A program made the position numbers and the translations under genes. A stretch of 51,775 nucleotides of DNA from an uncultured Sphingomonas sp. (GTDB lineage Bacteria; Pseudomonadota; Alphaproteobacteria; Sphingomonadales; Sphingomonadaceae): the NCBI GenBank assembly GCA_913777325.1, contig CAJYSA010000070.1, positions 1 to 51,775 on the forward strand, read 5' to 3'. Below, piece after piece: positions 11,327-20,938 of the stretch. The notes beneath the pieces were generated by a model that had not been told where the DNA came from, did not search any database, and worked only from the letters and a program-made list of their open reading frames with translations. Position 1 is the stretch's first letter. Each line of letters starts with the position of its first letter.

Positions 11327-12405
11327 CGCGCGGCGACCTTCGCACAGGCGTCGGCCAGCGTGCGCGCCGAGCCGCGCCAGGTGTAGCGGGCGACGCGCTG
11401 CTTCCCCTTGGCCAGCCGGTCGCGGCGCAGCGCGCCATCGGCATCGTCGAGCAGCATCTGCATCAGGCGGGCGAGCGTCGCGTCGTCATGCGGCTCGAAA
11501 TAATCGGCGGCGTCGCCGCACACCTCGCGCACCGCCGGTGCGGTGCTGGCGAGCACCGGGCAATCGTTGACGAACGCCTCCAGCGGGGGGATGCCGAACC
11601 CTTCGTAGATGCTGGGGAAGATCAGCGCGCGCGCGCCGCGCATCAGCCCGGCGACCTCGGCATCGTCGAGCCGCCCGGGCAGCAGCACGTCGGCGCCCGG
11701 CTCTGGCAGGCCCGCCGAGCCGAACACGCCGCGATCCATCCGCCCCACCGCCACCAGCTTCGCGCTGCCGGGCGCGAGGCGGGCGAGCGCGCGCAGCGCG
11801 ACCGCCAGGTTCTTGTTGCGGGTGAGATTGCCCAGCGTCAGGAAATAGCCGCCCTCGCTCAGCCCCAGCCGCGCCACCACCCCGTCATCGGGCGCGATCG
11901 ACAGATGCTCGGCGCCATTGGTGGCGACGACGATATCGCGCGCCGCGACCGGCAGCACCTCGGCCAGTTCGCGGCGCGAAAATTCGGAGACGGTCGCCAC
12001 CACCGCGCGGCGCGCGAGCAAGCGGTCGAGCCAGCTATGCGCGAAGACATAGGCCTTGCTGAAATGTTCGGGATGGCGCTGCACCGCCGCGTCATGGATC
12101 ACAACGACCTGGCGGCGCAGCGCGACCGGCCCGGTCATCGCGAGGCACAAGGCGGTGCCGCCGCGCGCGGCACGGGCATAATCGACCTGATCCCACCAAT
12201 GCCCGGCGCGTGTGCCGACGACGCGCGTCTCGATATGCGCGAGCGGCAGCGTGCGCGCGCCCGGCGGGGTGAGCAGCACGTAGCGGGCGGGCAGCGCGCC
12301 CTCGCCGGCCAGTGCGTCGAGCGCGGTCACGATTTCCTGCGCGTAGCGTTGCACCCCGCTGACCGGCTGGGTCAGGAAGCGCCCGTTGATGAAGACGGTG
12401 TCCAT
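11323..12405 (-). CDS. Family 4 glycosyltransferase
   Basis: The 360-aa protein starts MDTVFINGRFLTQPVSGVQRYA, typical of GT4 enzymes of the mannosyltransferase/WbaZ type. It has a donor-site block with FLTLGNLTRNKNL and the motif FPSIYEGFGIPPLEAF that binds the nucleotide-sugar. Its ATG overlaps the stop of the upstream gene by one base (TGATG) and its stop overlaps the next gene (ATGA). The sugar specificity is not readable from sequence. Confidence 0.92.
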   Translation of the reverse strand: MDTVFINGRFLTQPVSGVQRYAQEIVTALDALAGEGALPARYVLLTPPGARTLPLAHIETRVVGTRAGHWWDQVDYARAARGGTALCLAMTGPVALRRQVVVIHDAAVQRHPEHFSKAYVFAHSWLDRLLARRAVVATVSEFSRRELAEVLPVAARDIVVATNGAEHLSIAPDDGVVARLGLSEGGYFLTLGNLTRNKNLAVALRALARLAPGSAKLVAVGRMDRGVFGSAGLPEPGADVLLPGRLDDAEVAGLMRGARALIFPSIYEGFGIPPLEAFVNDCPVLASTAPAVREVCGDAADYFEPHDDATLARLMQMLLDDADGALRRDRLAKGKQRVARYTWRGSARTLADACAKVAAR

Positions 12406-13544
12406 CAGCGCGTCGCCAGCAGGCTGCGGTACAGCCGCTCGGTCTCGTCGATCATGCGCATTCCGTTCACCTCGTTGCTGCGCCGCGCGGCGGCGGCGGC
12501 CATCGCGGCGCGCGCGCGCGCATCGGAGCCGATCAGGATCGCGGCGTCGACCAGCCGATCGACCACCGCATCGTCGTTGGCGATGATCATGCCGCAGCCG
12601 GTGTCGTCGATCACGTCGTGCGCCCCCGCCACCTCGGTGGTGACGATCGGCACGTGCGCGGCGAGGCTTTCGAGCAGGACGTAGGACAGCCCTTCGTAGC
12701 GGCTGGTCATCATCACCGCGTCGAACGCTGGGAGCAGTTCCTGCGCCTTCGACTGGCGATGCCAGATGAAGCGATCCGCGACGCCGGTGGCCGCGATGTC
12801 CCGCTCGACCGCGTCGGCATGTTCGCCGTCGCCCAGGATCACCGCGTGCAGATTCGGCACGCGCGCCATCGCGCGGCGCATCGCCTCGACGAAGCGTTCG
12901 GGCGCCTTCTGATACGACAGCCGCCCGACGAACCCGATCACGACCGCGTCGGCGGACAGGCCGAGCCGGGCGCGTGCAGCGGCGCGCGACACATCGGGGG
13001 TGTCGATCACGCCATTGTGGATCAGGTGGCAGCGCCCGTCGGCGATGTGCAGCCGGCGCGCGAACGCCAGTTCCTCGCGCGAGACCGCGATCAGCGCGTC
13101 GGTGCGCAGCCCCAGCGCGATCTCCGCGCCGTTGAAGATCAGCCGCGCGGGCAGCCCGGCACCGGGATCCAGCCCGCGAAAGGCGTGCGGGGTATAGACG
13201 CGCCGGGCGTTGCCGACCGCGGCGAGGCGGACCAGCGCCCCCGCCTTCGAACTATGGCCGTGGACGATATCGAACGGGCCGGCGCGCGCGATCGCGGCGC
13301 CGAGCGCGCGCGCCGAGGCGAGATCGTGGAGCCCGAGCGCGCGGTGCATCTCGATCGGCTCGGCGACGATCGGCAGCGCCGCGATCTCGGCCAGATGCCG
13401 CGCATCGGCGCGGACCGCCGAATAGATCAGATGGACGTAATGGCCGCGCTGGCTGAGCGCGCCGGCCAGATCCATGACGTGCCGGCTGGCGCCGCCGCCG
13501 CCCGCCTCGATCACCAGGCAGATGCGCATCGGCGTGCCCGTCAT
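12405..13544 (-). CDS. Family 4 glycosyltransferase, first gene of the operon
   Basis: The 379-aa GT-B protein has an N-terminal glycine-rich loop (EAGGGGASRHV), the GT4 donor block GFVGRLSYQKAPERFVEAM and MTSRYEGLSYVLLESLA. PHAFRGLDPG resembles capsular/EPS glycosyltransferases of the EpsD/Cap type. It is the promoter-proximal gene of the minus-strand set (three GT4 enzymes plus an acyltransferase), which together could assemble and decorate an exopolysaccharide repeat unit. Confidence 0.9.
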   Translation of the reverse strand: MTGTPMRICLVIEAGGGGASRHVMDLAGALSQRGHYVHLIYSAVRADARHLAEIAALPIVAEPIEMHRALGLHDLASARALGAAIARAGPFDIVHGHSSKAGALVRLAAVGNARRVYTPHAFRGLDPGAGLPARLIFNGAEIALGLRTDALIAVSREELAFARRLHIADGRCHLIHNGVIDTPDVSRAAARARLGLSADAVVIGFVGRLSYQKAPERFVEAMRRAMARVPNLHAVILGDGEHADAVERDIAATGVADRFIWHRQSKAQELLPAFDAVMMTSRYEGLSYVLLESLAAHVPIVTTEVAGAHDVIDDTGCGMIIANDDAVVDRLVDAAILIGSDARARAAMAAAAARRSNEVNGMRMIDETERLYRSLLATR

Positions 13545-13718
13545 GCGCGGCGGCCATGCGTCGTCATCGACGCCTGTGGATCGCGCATCATCGGTCGCAC
13601 CAGATCAAAACTCCCTGCCGTATCAAGAACACGGCCGCTCGTTCCGGCGGCGCCACGCACGCCGCGGCTTGTAGACGCCCGGTTCCGCGTTCGGCAAGCG
13701 CGGAACGACCGCGACCCG

Positions 13719-15551
13719 TCAGCGCGGGGTGTCGAGCGTGACGCGCGCGGTGCTGCCGGGGTCGATCCAGATGCCGTCGCCGCGCGCCAGATACGCGCTT
13801 TTCGCGGGCAATTGCGCCAGCGACGCGGCGGGCGCGGCGCGATCGGCGAGCATCCGCATGCTCCCCGGCTGCCGCGCGAAGCCGGTGCAGCTATTGCCGT
13901 CGAGCGTGACATCGGCGGCGTTCGACACCGCGATGCATCCCTGATCGACGCCCGCGATCTCGTTGTCGCGGATCAGCAACTGCGCGTTGAGCGGGGCGGG
14001 GGCGAGCGGCGCCGGGCCGCCGGGGCCGTTGCCGGCCAGTTCGCCGAAGACGGTGATCGCGGCCCAGACGCGACCGGGGCGATTGTCCTGCCCGGTGTCG
14101 CTGATGCGATTGTCCGCCACCACGACGTTGATCGCGCCCGCGCCCTCCTTCCACGCCGCGCTGGTGAGCAGGCGGATCGCATTGTAGCGCAGCCCGCTGA
14201 ACTGATTGTCGCGGATCAGCCCGTCGGGCGCCTGGCCGAGCACGCCGTGGCAGATGCAGTCCGCAACGCGGTTGCCGACGATCGCATAGCGCTGCGCCAG
14301 CAGATCGAGGTTGCGCGCGTAGCGGACCGGGGCGGCGCCGGCGGCGAGCGGCGCGGCGAAGGTGGCGCGGATCCGCCCGCCCGCGTCGCGCGGGGTGCGC
14401 GCGACGACCTGCGCGGTGCCGACGAGTTGCAGCGCCGCGTCGAACAGCGCGAGCCGCGCGCCCGGATAGATGCGCGCGCCGTTGCCGCCGAACGTCGCCG
14501 AGCGCCCGCCGGGATCGAGCGCGGCGTCCGCGATCGGGCTGGAAATGTTGATCGCATCGTCGCCGGTACCGGTGAAGTCGCTGTTCTCGACCAGGATATC
14601 GCCGGTGGCGGCGGTGATGTGCAGGCCGTCATAGGCGACCGCGCTGTCGCCCGCGCCGCCGATCCGCGACCCCACCACCGCCAGCCCGCGTCCCATCAGG
14701 TCGGCGACGATCCCCGCGCCCGCCGAATCGCGGATCGTGACGTGATCGAGCGTGATGTCGTGCGACAGCGGCTTGTCCCCGGCGTCGGCGATGCGGATCG
14801 CGCCGCCCTTGTACCAGCTGAGCTTCACGCGCACCGGCTGGTCGGCGCCGAACCCGGGCAGCCCGCCCGGCAATTGCCCCGCCGGCCCGAGCGCGCCGCC
14901 CTGGCGACCGAGCAGCAGCCGCGCGCCGCCCGGGGGCGCGCCGGATACCTGGTAGATCGGCGCGCCCGGCGGCGGCGCGGCGCCGGCGAAGGCCAGCCGC
15001 CCACCCTCGACCCGCGCGGGCACCACCGGCGGGCGCGCATAGCCGATCGACACGCCGCGCAGCATCACGCGCGCGGCGTTGCTGATCAGGATGCCGTCGC
15101 CCCAATTGGCGAAGACGAGCTGCGCGCCGGGGCCGTCGATCAACACGTCGTGCAGCCCGTCGAGCGCCAGGGCGGGCGGGCCGCCCGCGATCGGCCAGGT
15201 GCCGGCGGCGAGCCGCAGCGTCCCGCCGCCGCCGGCGCGCAGCCGCGCGACCGCCGCGGCGATCGCCGGGCCGTTGTCGCCACCAGCGGGATCGAGCGCG
15301 ATCACCGGGCGCCCCGCCACCTGCGGCGCGATCACCGCCAGCGTCACCGGGCGCCCGTCCGCGCCGGCCCAACTGCGGCGCAGGCCGTCACCGGCGGCGG
15401 GCGTCTGACGCGGGGTGGTGGCCAGCGCGGTCCAGTCCGCGGTGGCGCTTTGCGACGGGGCGGGCGAGCAGCACGTGGCGACCGCCAGCGAAAAGGAGGC
15501 CAGAAGGCGCGGGCGCGAGGCGGGTGAACGCAGGGCAGGCAAGCGGATCAA
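13719..15551 (-). CDS. Exported right-handed beta-helix protein of the polysaccharide locus
   Basis: The frame is open from 15677, but no ATG fits; a TTG at 15551 lies five bases after a perfect ggagg, giving 610 aa. The N-terminus (RLLASFSLAVATCCSPAPSQS) is a signal peptide with two cysteines that could form a non-standard lipobox. Residues from about 80 onward alternate short hydrophobic turns with Asn/Gly/Asp (VLIDGPGAQLVFANWGDGI, LVENSDFTGTGDDAINIS), the pattern of parallel beta-helix polysaccharide lyases, glycosidases and epimerases. A polysaccharide-acting role is inferred from fold and neighbours. Confidence 0.75.
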   Translation of the reverse strand: MIRLPALRSPASRPRLLASFSLAVATCCSPAPSQSATADWTALATTPRQTPAAGDGLRRSWAGADGRPVTLAVIAPQVAGRPVIALDPAGGDNGPAIAAAVARLRAGGGGTLRLAAGTWPIAGGPPALALDGLHDVLIDGPGAQLVFANWGDGILISNAARVMLRGVSIGYARPPVVPARVEGGRLAFAGAAPPPGAPIYQVSGAPPGGARLLLGRQGGALGPAGQLPGGLPGFGADQPVRVKLSWYKGGAIRIADAGDKPLSHDITLDHVTIRDSAGAGIVADLMGRGLAVVGSRIGGAGDSAVAYDGLHITAATGDILVENSDFTGTGDDAINISSPIADAALDPGGRSATFGGNGARIYPGARLALFDAALQLVGTAQVVARTPRDAGGRIRATFAAPLAAGAAPVRYARNLDLLAQRYAIVGNRVADCICHGVLGQAPDGLIRDNQFSGLRYNAIRLLTSAAWKEGAGAINVVVADNRISDTGQDNRPGRVWAAITVFGELAGNGPGGPAPLAPAPLNAQLLIRDNEIAGVDQGCIAVSNAADVTLDGNSCTGFARQPGSMRMLADRAAPAASLAQLPAKSAYLARGDGIWIDPGSTARVTLDTPR

Positions 15552-15770
15552 CGGATCCTCCAGGGCAGGGGCGCCGACATAAACGCCGGCACGACGATCC
15601 GGCTGCCTCTTCGTAGCATGTTCCGGATGCGGATCGACAGACGGGAAGGCCGGCCTGGCGCATTTTCGCGGGCGCACCGCGACAGGGGAGAACGGCGGGC
15701 GGTTGCGCGACCGGCGCGCCGCACGCTATCAGCGCGGCACATCATCCTTTTATCATGCAAGGACCAGCAC

Positions 15771-17261
15771 ATGGCGCTCGTAGGCGGAGACCGATTGCCG
15801 TCCGCGCGGCGCGCGTCGACCACGCGTGCGCCGTTCACGCCGTATGCGACACGCGCGCGCGCCTTCGGCGGGATGTTCGCGATCCACTTCGTGCTGGCGG
15901 CGCTGGCCGCGTTCGGCGCCATCGCCGCCCCGTCGGCGGCCTGGGCCTATGTCGCGCTGGCGCTGTTCGGGTCGATGTGTTTCGGTTTGCTGCGCACCTC
16001 GCCGGCCACCTTCCTGTTATTCGTGCCGCTGCTCGCGCTGCGTATCACCGAGTTCATCTCGGGCGGGGCGATCGAGGCGGGCGCGTTCATGATCGAAAGC
16101 GGCGTGACCGGGCGACCGACCGGCGCCTTCACGCGCCTGCTGTTGATCTATCTGGTATTCTTCCTGACCGCGACCTTCGTGGTGGAAGCGGCGTGGCCCC
16201 GCCTGAAGGCGGTGTTCCGCGATGCGCCGTCGCGCTGGCAGCCGCAGGGGCGGCTGATTTGGCTGGCCTTGCTGATCGTGATGAGCCTGGCGACGCTGTA
16301 TCTGGTGCGGCTGGGGATCAACAACGGCTTTCCGCTGATTTCGCGCATCGACCGGTTCGTGTTCCTGCAGAAGATCGATTCACCGATCTATTCGGCGTGG
16401 ATGACGAACCGTACCGTGCTGGCGCCGTTCATCGGCGCGCTGTTCTGCATTCCGGGCTATCGCGGGCGTGCCGGGCTGATCCTGATCTGGCTGCTGGCGA
16501 TGTCGGTGCTGTTCGGCGAGAAGTTCACGTCGCTGCTGATGATCCTGAGCATCTTCTCGATCCCGGTCGGGCTGGTCCATATCGCCAACGATCGCCCGAT
16601 CCCGACCGGCGCGATCGGCGGGATCGCGCTGGCGATCGTGGTGGTGACGGTGCCGGCGGTGCTGATCGCCTATGGCGCGCTGACCAACTTCGACGCGGCG
16701 GCGCAGCGTTATGGCCAGCGCGTCGCCTTGCAGGGGCAATTGTGGTTCGTCGCCGACGACAAGTATCTGGCGCTCGCGCGGCTGGACGACCGCGCGGTCG
16801 GCGCCGATCTGTCGTCGTGGGTGAAGCCGGGCGAGCAGGACGCGACCAAGGCGGGGACGCGCTTCGGGCTGTATTACGTCATGCAGCGCTTCACCAATTC
16901 GCGGCTGCTGGGCTGGGCGATGGAGGGCGGCAACGGCTTCGTGTTCTCGCTCTATCCCTATCTGCTGATGACGATGGGGATCATCGGGCTGCTGTGCGTC
17001 TCCTCGATCCTGGCGGTGTTCCACGCCTTCGTCATGCGGATGCTGGCGCAGACGATCGCGGAGGGCAACTGGATCGCCTCGGTCCTGTTCGGGCGGATGA
17101 TGAGCTCGCTGTACGGCGGCTACACGACCGGGTTCATGTGGAATTTCTTCGGGATCAAGAACCTGGTGACGCTGGCGGTCGGGCTGTTCCTGACGTGGGA
17201 AGGGCAGCGCCGAGACAGCCGCACCCGCCGCGTGATGCAGGCGCTCGCCCGCCGACGCTGA
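15771..17261 (+). CDS. Polytopic membrane protein, probable polysaccharide polymerase (Wzy-like)
   Basis: The 496-aa protein has roughly ten to twelve hydrophobic segments. A large polar stretch (about residues 300-375, including AQRYGQRVALQGQLWF) sits between the later helices, the layout of O-antigen or exopolysaccharide polymerases. No exact family motif is recognisable. The ATG at 15771 follows aagga. It is transcribed away from the beta-helix gene and lies between glycosyltransferases and a secreted glycosidase, so polymerisation of the exopolysaccharide is a reasonable inference. Confidence 0.65.
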   Translation: MALVGGDRLPSARRASTTRAPFTPYATRARAFGGMFAIHFVLAALAAFGAIAAPSAAWAYVALALFGSMCFGLLRTSPATFLLFVPLLALRITEFISGGAIEAGAFMIESGVTGRPTGAFTRLLLIYLVFFLTATFVVEAAWPRLKAVFRDAPSRWQPQGRLIWLALLIVMSLATLYLVRLGINNGFPLISRIDRFVFLQKIDSPIYSAWMTNRTVLAPFIGALFCIPGYRGRAGLILIWLLAMSVLFGEKFTSLLMILSIFSIPVGLVHIANDRPIPTGAIGGIALAIVVVTVPAVLIAYGALTNFDAAAQRYGQRVALQGQLWFVADDKYLALARLDDRAVGADLSSWVKPGEQDATKAGTRFGLYYVMQRFTNSRLLGWAMEGGNGFVFSLYPYLLMTMGIIGLLCVSSILAVFHAFVMRMLAQTIAEGNWIASVLFGRMMSSLYGGYTTGFMWNFFGIKNLVTLAVGLFLTWEGQRRDSRTRRVMQALARRR

Positions 17262-17356
17262 CGCCCCGACCCCGACCCCGACCCCGCGCCGGCGCCATTG
17301 CGCGCCGGACGGAGCCGGTGGCGCGGCGAAGGCGTTGAGAACGTGGTTAACTTGTC

Positions 17357-17383
17357 ACAAACCCTACCTATAAAGCTGTTTGT
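17357..17383. promoter_or_regulatory. Inverted repeat with a -10-like hexamer upstream of the glycosidase-RTX gene
   Basis: An acaaac / gtttgt inverted repeat separated by 15 bases encloses tataaa in the leader of the gene starting at 17436. It could be an operator overlapping the promoter. No matching -35 is obvious. Confidence 0.3.
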
Positions 17384-17435
17384 GGGGCGTGCCTGATATC
17401 GGGGGATATCCGGCATGGGTGGGAAGTAAATCAAC

Positions 17436-20030
17436 ATGTTAACGTCAGTCTACAACGCGTTCAGCGTTGCCGATTACCTTGAGGATCAGTCATGGACCGG
17501 GGGTCGGCTGGACGCGATCCAGTTGCATGGCGGCACCGCCGGCTGGAAGGACTGGCTGTCCTCGGTTCAGTGGCAGGCGGACATGTTCGCGGCGCAGGAC
17601 GTGTCGATCATGTGGTCGATCCCGCTGATCCCGTACGGCGCGACGCTGGGCGAGGCGGGGCGTGGCAAGTATGACGCCAATTACCTGGCGATGGCCAAGC
17701 AACTGGCGGCGTCCTCGGCCGGTGACGACAAGATCTATGTCCGGCTGGGCTGGGAATTCAACGGCAACAACTGGAATTCGTCGTCGGCCGTCGGCGATCC
17801 GGCCGGCTATATCGCGGCGTTCCGCCAGTTCGTCGACATCGCGCGCACCGTGTCGGACAAGTTCGTGTTCGAATGGAACGTGGCGATGGACACCACGGAC
17901 ATGAACCCGGAAAAGGCCTATCCCGGCGACAAATACGTCGACGTGATCGGCGTCGATTTCTATTACAACACCGCCTGGCACGACAAGGACGCGGGGCGCG
18001 CGTTCGACTGGTTCGTCAAGCAGCCGTATGGCCTGCAGTGGCAGCAGGACTTCGCCGCCGCGCACGGCAAGGAAACCGCCGTCGGCGAATGGGGCATCAA
18101 CACCGATTCGCCCGAGTTCGTGAAGCTGGCGATGCAGTGGATGGCCGACCACGACATGGTCTACCAGAATTACTGGGAGTCCAATTCGGCGTTCCGCGGC
18201 GAACTGAGCAAGGGCCAGTACAAGCAGGCCGCCGCCGAATATCTGACGATGCTGGACCGCGTGGCCACGCCGGACGCCAAGGCCACGATCACCTCCGCGG
18301 TCGATCGCGCGCTGGGCGCGAACGAGGTGGCGCTGACGCTGACCGGCGCGGCGATCCGCGGATCGGGCAATGCGCGCGACAATGTGATCACCGGCAACGC
18401 GCAGGACAACGACCTGTTCGGCGGCGCGGGCAACGACAAGCTGTATGGCGGCGCGGGGCATGACCGGCTGGACGGCGGCGCGGGCGCGGACACGCTGGTC
18501 GGCGGCACCGGCAACGACACCTATATCGTCGACAACAAGGGCGACAAGGTGATCGAGCGCGCGGGCGAGGGCATCGACACCGTCTATGCCAAGGTCGACT
18601 ACACGCTGACCGACCATGTCGAGAACCTGTACCTGGTGACCGGCGCGACCAAGGGCACCGGCAACGCGCTGGACAATGCGATCTACGGCACCGGCGCCGG
18701 CGATGTGCTGAGCGGGCTGGACGGCGACGACGTGCTGCGCGGCTATGCCGGCGACGACGCGCTGTTCGGGGGCAACGGGCGCGACACGCTGTACGGGCAC
18801 GAGGGCAACGATTACCTGGACGGCGGCGCGGGCGCCGACGTGATGGAGGGCGGCACCGGCAACGACACCTATGTCGTCGACGACGCCGGCGACGTGGTGC
18901 GCGAGTATTTCGACAGCGGCGTCGACAGCGTCTATGCCTCGATCGACTATACGCTGACCGCCAATGTCGAGCATCTGTACCTGACCGGCGACGCGCGGGT
19001 GGGCACGGGCAACAACCTGAACAACGGGCTGAACGGCACCGCCGGCGACGACACGTTGTACGGGCTGGGCGGTGACGATTACCTGCGCGGCGGCGCGGGC
19101 AACGACCAGCTGTATGGCGGGACCGGCAACGACTGGCTGTATGGCGGCGCGGGCGACGACCGGCTGGACGGCGGATCGGGCACGGACACGATGCAGGGTG
19201 ACGGCGGCGACGACACCTATATCGTCGACAATGCCGGCGACCGCGTGATCGAGTTCGCGGGCGGCGGGTATGACACCGTCCATACATCCGTGAACTACAC
19301 GCTGAGCGACCATGTCGAGGCGCTGTACCTGACCGGCGGCGCGCGGATCGGCACCGGCAACGCGCAGGACAATGCGCTGTACGGCACCGGCGGTGACGAC
19401 ACGCTGAGCGGGATGGCCGGCGACGACGTGCTGCGCGGCTATGCCGGCGACGACAAATTGTACGGCGGCGCGGGCAACGACACGCTGTATGGCAACGAAG
19501 GCAATGATTACCTGGACGGCGGCACCGGCGCCGACGTGATGGACGGCGGGATCGGCAACGATACCTATGTCGTCGACCATATCGGCGACCGCGTGATCGA
19601 ATATTATGCCAACGGGCTGGGCGGGGTCGATACCGTGCTGTCGTCGATCGACTATACGCTGGGCAACAATGTCGAGAACCTGACGCTGACCGGCGCGGCG
19701 ATCGCGGCGACCGGCAACGCGCTGGACAATGTGATCCGTGGCAATGCGCTGAACAACGTCATCACCGGCGGCGCGGGCAATGACACGCTGTATGGCGGCG
19801 GCGGCGCGGATCGCTTCGTCTTCGCCGAGGGATCGGGCAAGGACGTGATCGCCGACTTCGGGCGCGGCGACCGCATCGACCTGACCGATTATCACTTCGG
19901 CACCGCGCCGACCGTCACCAACGTGCATGGCGGCGCGCTGATCGACCTGGGCGGCGGCGACTCGATCCTGGTAGCGGGCGTGACCGCCGATCACCTGGCG
20001 TTCACCGGCGGCAGCTTCGGCTTCATCTGA
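17436..20030 (+). CDS. Secreted glycoside hydrolase (GH26-like) with RTX calcium-binding repeats
   Basis: The 864-aa product has two parts. Residues 1-275 form a TIM-barrel glycosidase of GH26-like type: YVRLGWEFNGNNW gives the acid/base Glu107 and TAVGEWGINTD the probable nucleophile Glu218. From about residue 290 it consists of hemolysin-type nonapeptides (GGAGNDKLYGG and relatives) in roughly 135-residue blocks, each ending in a YTLTDHVENLYLTG-like segment. There is no N-terminal signal peptide, so type I secretion through the C-terminal RTX region is expected. It probably trims or degrades the polysaccharide made by the locus. No T1SS transporter is visible here. Confidence 0.85.
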   Translation: MLTSVYNAFSVADYLEDQSWTGGRLDAIQLHGGTAGWKDWLSSVQWQADMFAAQDVSIMWSIPLIPYGATLGEAGRGKYDANYLAMAKQLAASSAGDDKIYVRLGWEFNGNNWNSSSAVGDPAGYIAAFRQFVDIARTVSDKFVFEWNVAMDTTDMNPEKAYPGDKYVDVIGVDFYYNTAWHDKDAGRAFDWFVKQPYGLQWQQDFAAAHGKETAVGEWGINTDSPEFVKLAMQWMADHDMVYQNYWESNSAFRGELSKGQYKQAAAEYLTMLDRVATPDAKATITSAVDRALGANEVALTLTGAAIRGSGNARDNVITGNAQDNDLFGGAGNDKLYGGAGHDRLDGGAGADTLVGGTGNDTYIVDNKGDKVIERAGEGIDTVYAKVDYTLTDHVENLYLVTGATKGTGNALDNAIYGTGAGDVLSGLDGDDVLRGYAGDDALFGGNGRDTLYGHEGNDYLDGGAGADVMEGGTGNDTYVVDDAGDVVREYFDSGVDSVYASIDYTLTANVEHLYLTGDARVGTGNNLNNGLNGTAGDDTLYGLGGDDYLRGGAGNDQLYGGTGNDWLYGGAGDDRLDGGSGTDTMQGDGGDDTYIVDNAGDRVIEFAGGGYDTVHTSVNYTLSDHVEALYLTGGARIGTGNAQDNALYGTGGDDTLSGMAGDDVLRGYAGDDKLYGGAGNDTLYGNEGNDYLDGGTGADVMDGGIGNDTYVVDHIGDRVIEYYANGLGGVDTVLSSIDYTLGNNVENLTLTGAAIAATGNALDNVIRGNALNNVITGGAGNDTLYGGGGADRFVFAEGSGKDVIADFGRGDRIDLTDYHFGTAPTVTNVHGGALIDLGGGDSILVAGVTADHLAFTGGSFGFI

Positions 20031-20197
20031 CGACGATGCGCGGGGCGGCAACAACCGCCGTCCCGCACGTCGGTTCCTGTCGCATCGAAAGATGGTAAAA
20101 AACCGTCCCGAAGTCGGGCGGGCTTAACAATATCAGGCGGTTGCCGGCACCTTTCCGCATCTCCATCATTTCACCCGGACCACAGGGGAAGATGTAG

Positions 20198-20923
20198 ATG
20201 CGTAAGGGTTGGATGGTCGGCGCGGCGGCGCTGGCGATGACGGTGCCGGCAGCGGCGATCGCGGCACCCGCGACCGTGACGGTGACGGGCACGGTGCTGA
20301 ACGGGCTGGACGCCGGCGGGCAGTTCGCCGGGATCGGCGCGAACCTGGCCGGGCTGCCGTTCAGCGCGGTGTTCACGGTGGAGGCGCAGCCGGGCAATAC
20401 CGTGATCCAGACGGGGACGCTCGGCTATCTGTTCGGGCGCGGCGCGGCCTCGCCGGTCAGCGCGGCCCTGACGATCGGATCGCGCACCTATGACTTCGCC
20501 GGCAGCTTCTCCGGCTCGGCCCGCGTGATGGATGCCGCCGGGAACGGTGGCACCGACCTGTTGCACTACATGGTCGACGACACGAACGTCGCGCTGCTGC
20601 CGCCCGACAACACCCTGCTCTATGTCGGGTTCGACACGCTGCGCAACGTGCTGAACAGCGCGAACTACAGCGCGTTCGACCAGATCGACCTGACCGCGCA
20701 GGACGGCGCGACCGGGCAAGTGCGGATCGCGAACCGCGACGCCGCGACCGGCACCTATGGCGCGTCGACCTATGCCAATCTGTCGCTCAGCACGATCCGC
20801 GCGTCGGTGATGTCGCCGGTGCCGGAGCCCGCCACCTGGGCGATGATGATCGCGGGCTTCGCGATGACGGGTGCGGCGCTGCGGCGTCGTCGGGCAACGC
20901 GGGTCGCGGTCCGCTTCGCCTGA
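20198..20923 (+). CDS. PEPxxWA-CTERM sorting-domain protein
   Basis: The 241-aa protein has an N-terminal signal peptide (MRKGWMVGAAALAMTVPAAAIA). The C-terminal sorting signal from about residue 208 has the motif VPEPATWAMMI, a hydrophobic stretch and an Arg cluster (RRRR). That tripartite tail marks substrates of exosortase-type systems in sphingomonads and fits proteins linked to exopolysaccharide. The middle is beta-rich and unrecognised. No exosortase gene lies in the window, so processing must be encoded elsewhere. Confidence 0.85.
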   Translation: MRKGWMVGAAALAMTVPAAAIAAPATVTVTGTVLNGLDAGGQFAGIGANLAGLPFSAVFTVEAQPGNTVIQTGTLGYLFGRGAASPVSAALTIGSRTYDFAGSFSGSARVMDAAGNGGTDLLHYMVDDTNVALLPPDNTLLYVGFDTLRNVLNSANYSAFDQIDLTAQDGATGQVRIANRDAATGTYGASTYANLSLSTIRASVMSPVPEPATWAMMIAGFAMTGAALRRRRATRVAVRFA

Positions 20924-20938
20924 GGCTATACCGCCGGG

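Noticed and set aside
13682-13706. Terminator after the beta-helix gene
   Set aside because: There is an 8-bp inverted repeat (gttccgcg / cgcggaac), but no T run on the minus strand, so I do not list it as a terminator.
18390-19800. CRISPR-like or tandem DNA repeat array
   Set aside because: The periodicity comes from RTX nonapeptide codons inside one gene. There are no unique spacers of constant length and no cas genes nearby.
17490-20054. Minus-strand open frame opposite the glycosidase-RTX gene
   Set aside because: The repeats seen in it (VQ-V-ARAA patterns) are the reverse reading of the RTX repeats, so it gives no independent evidence of coding.
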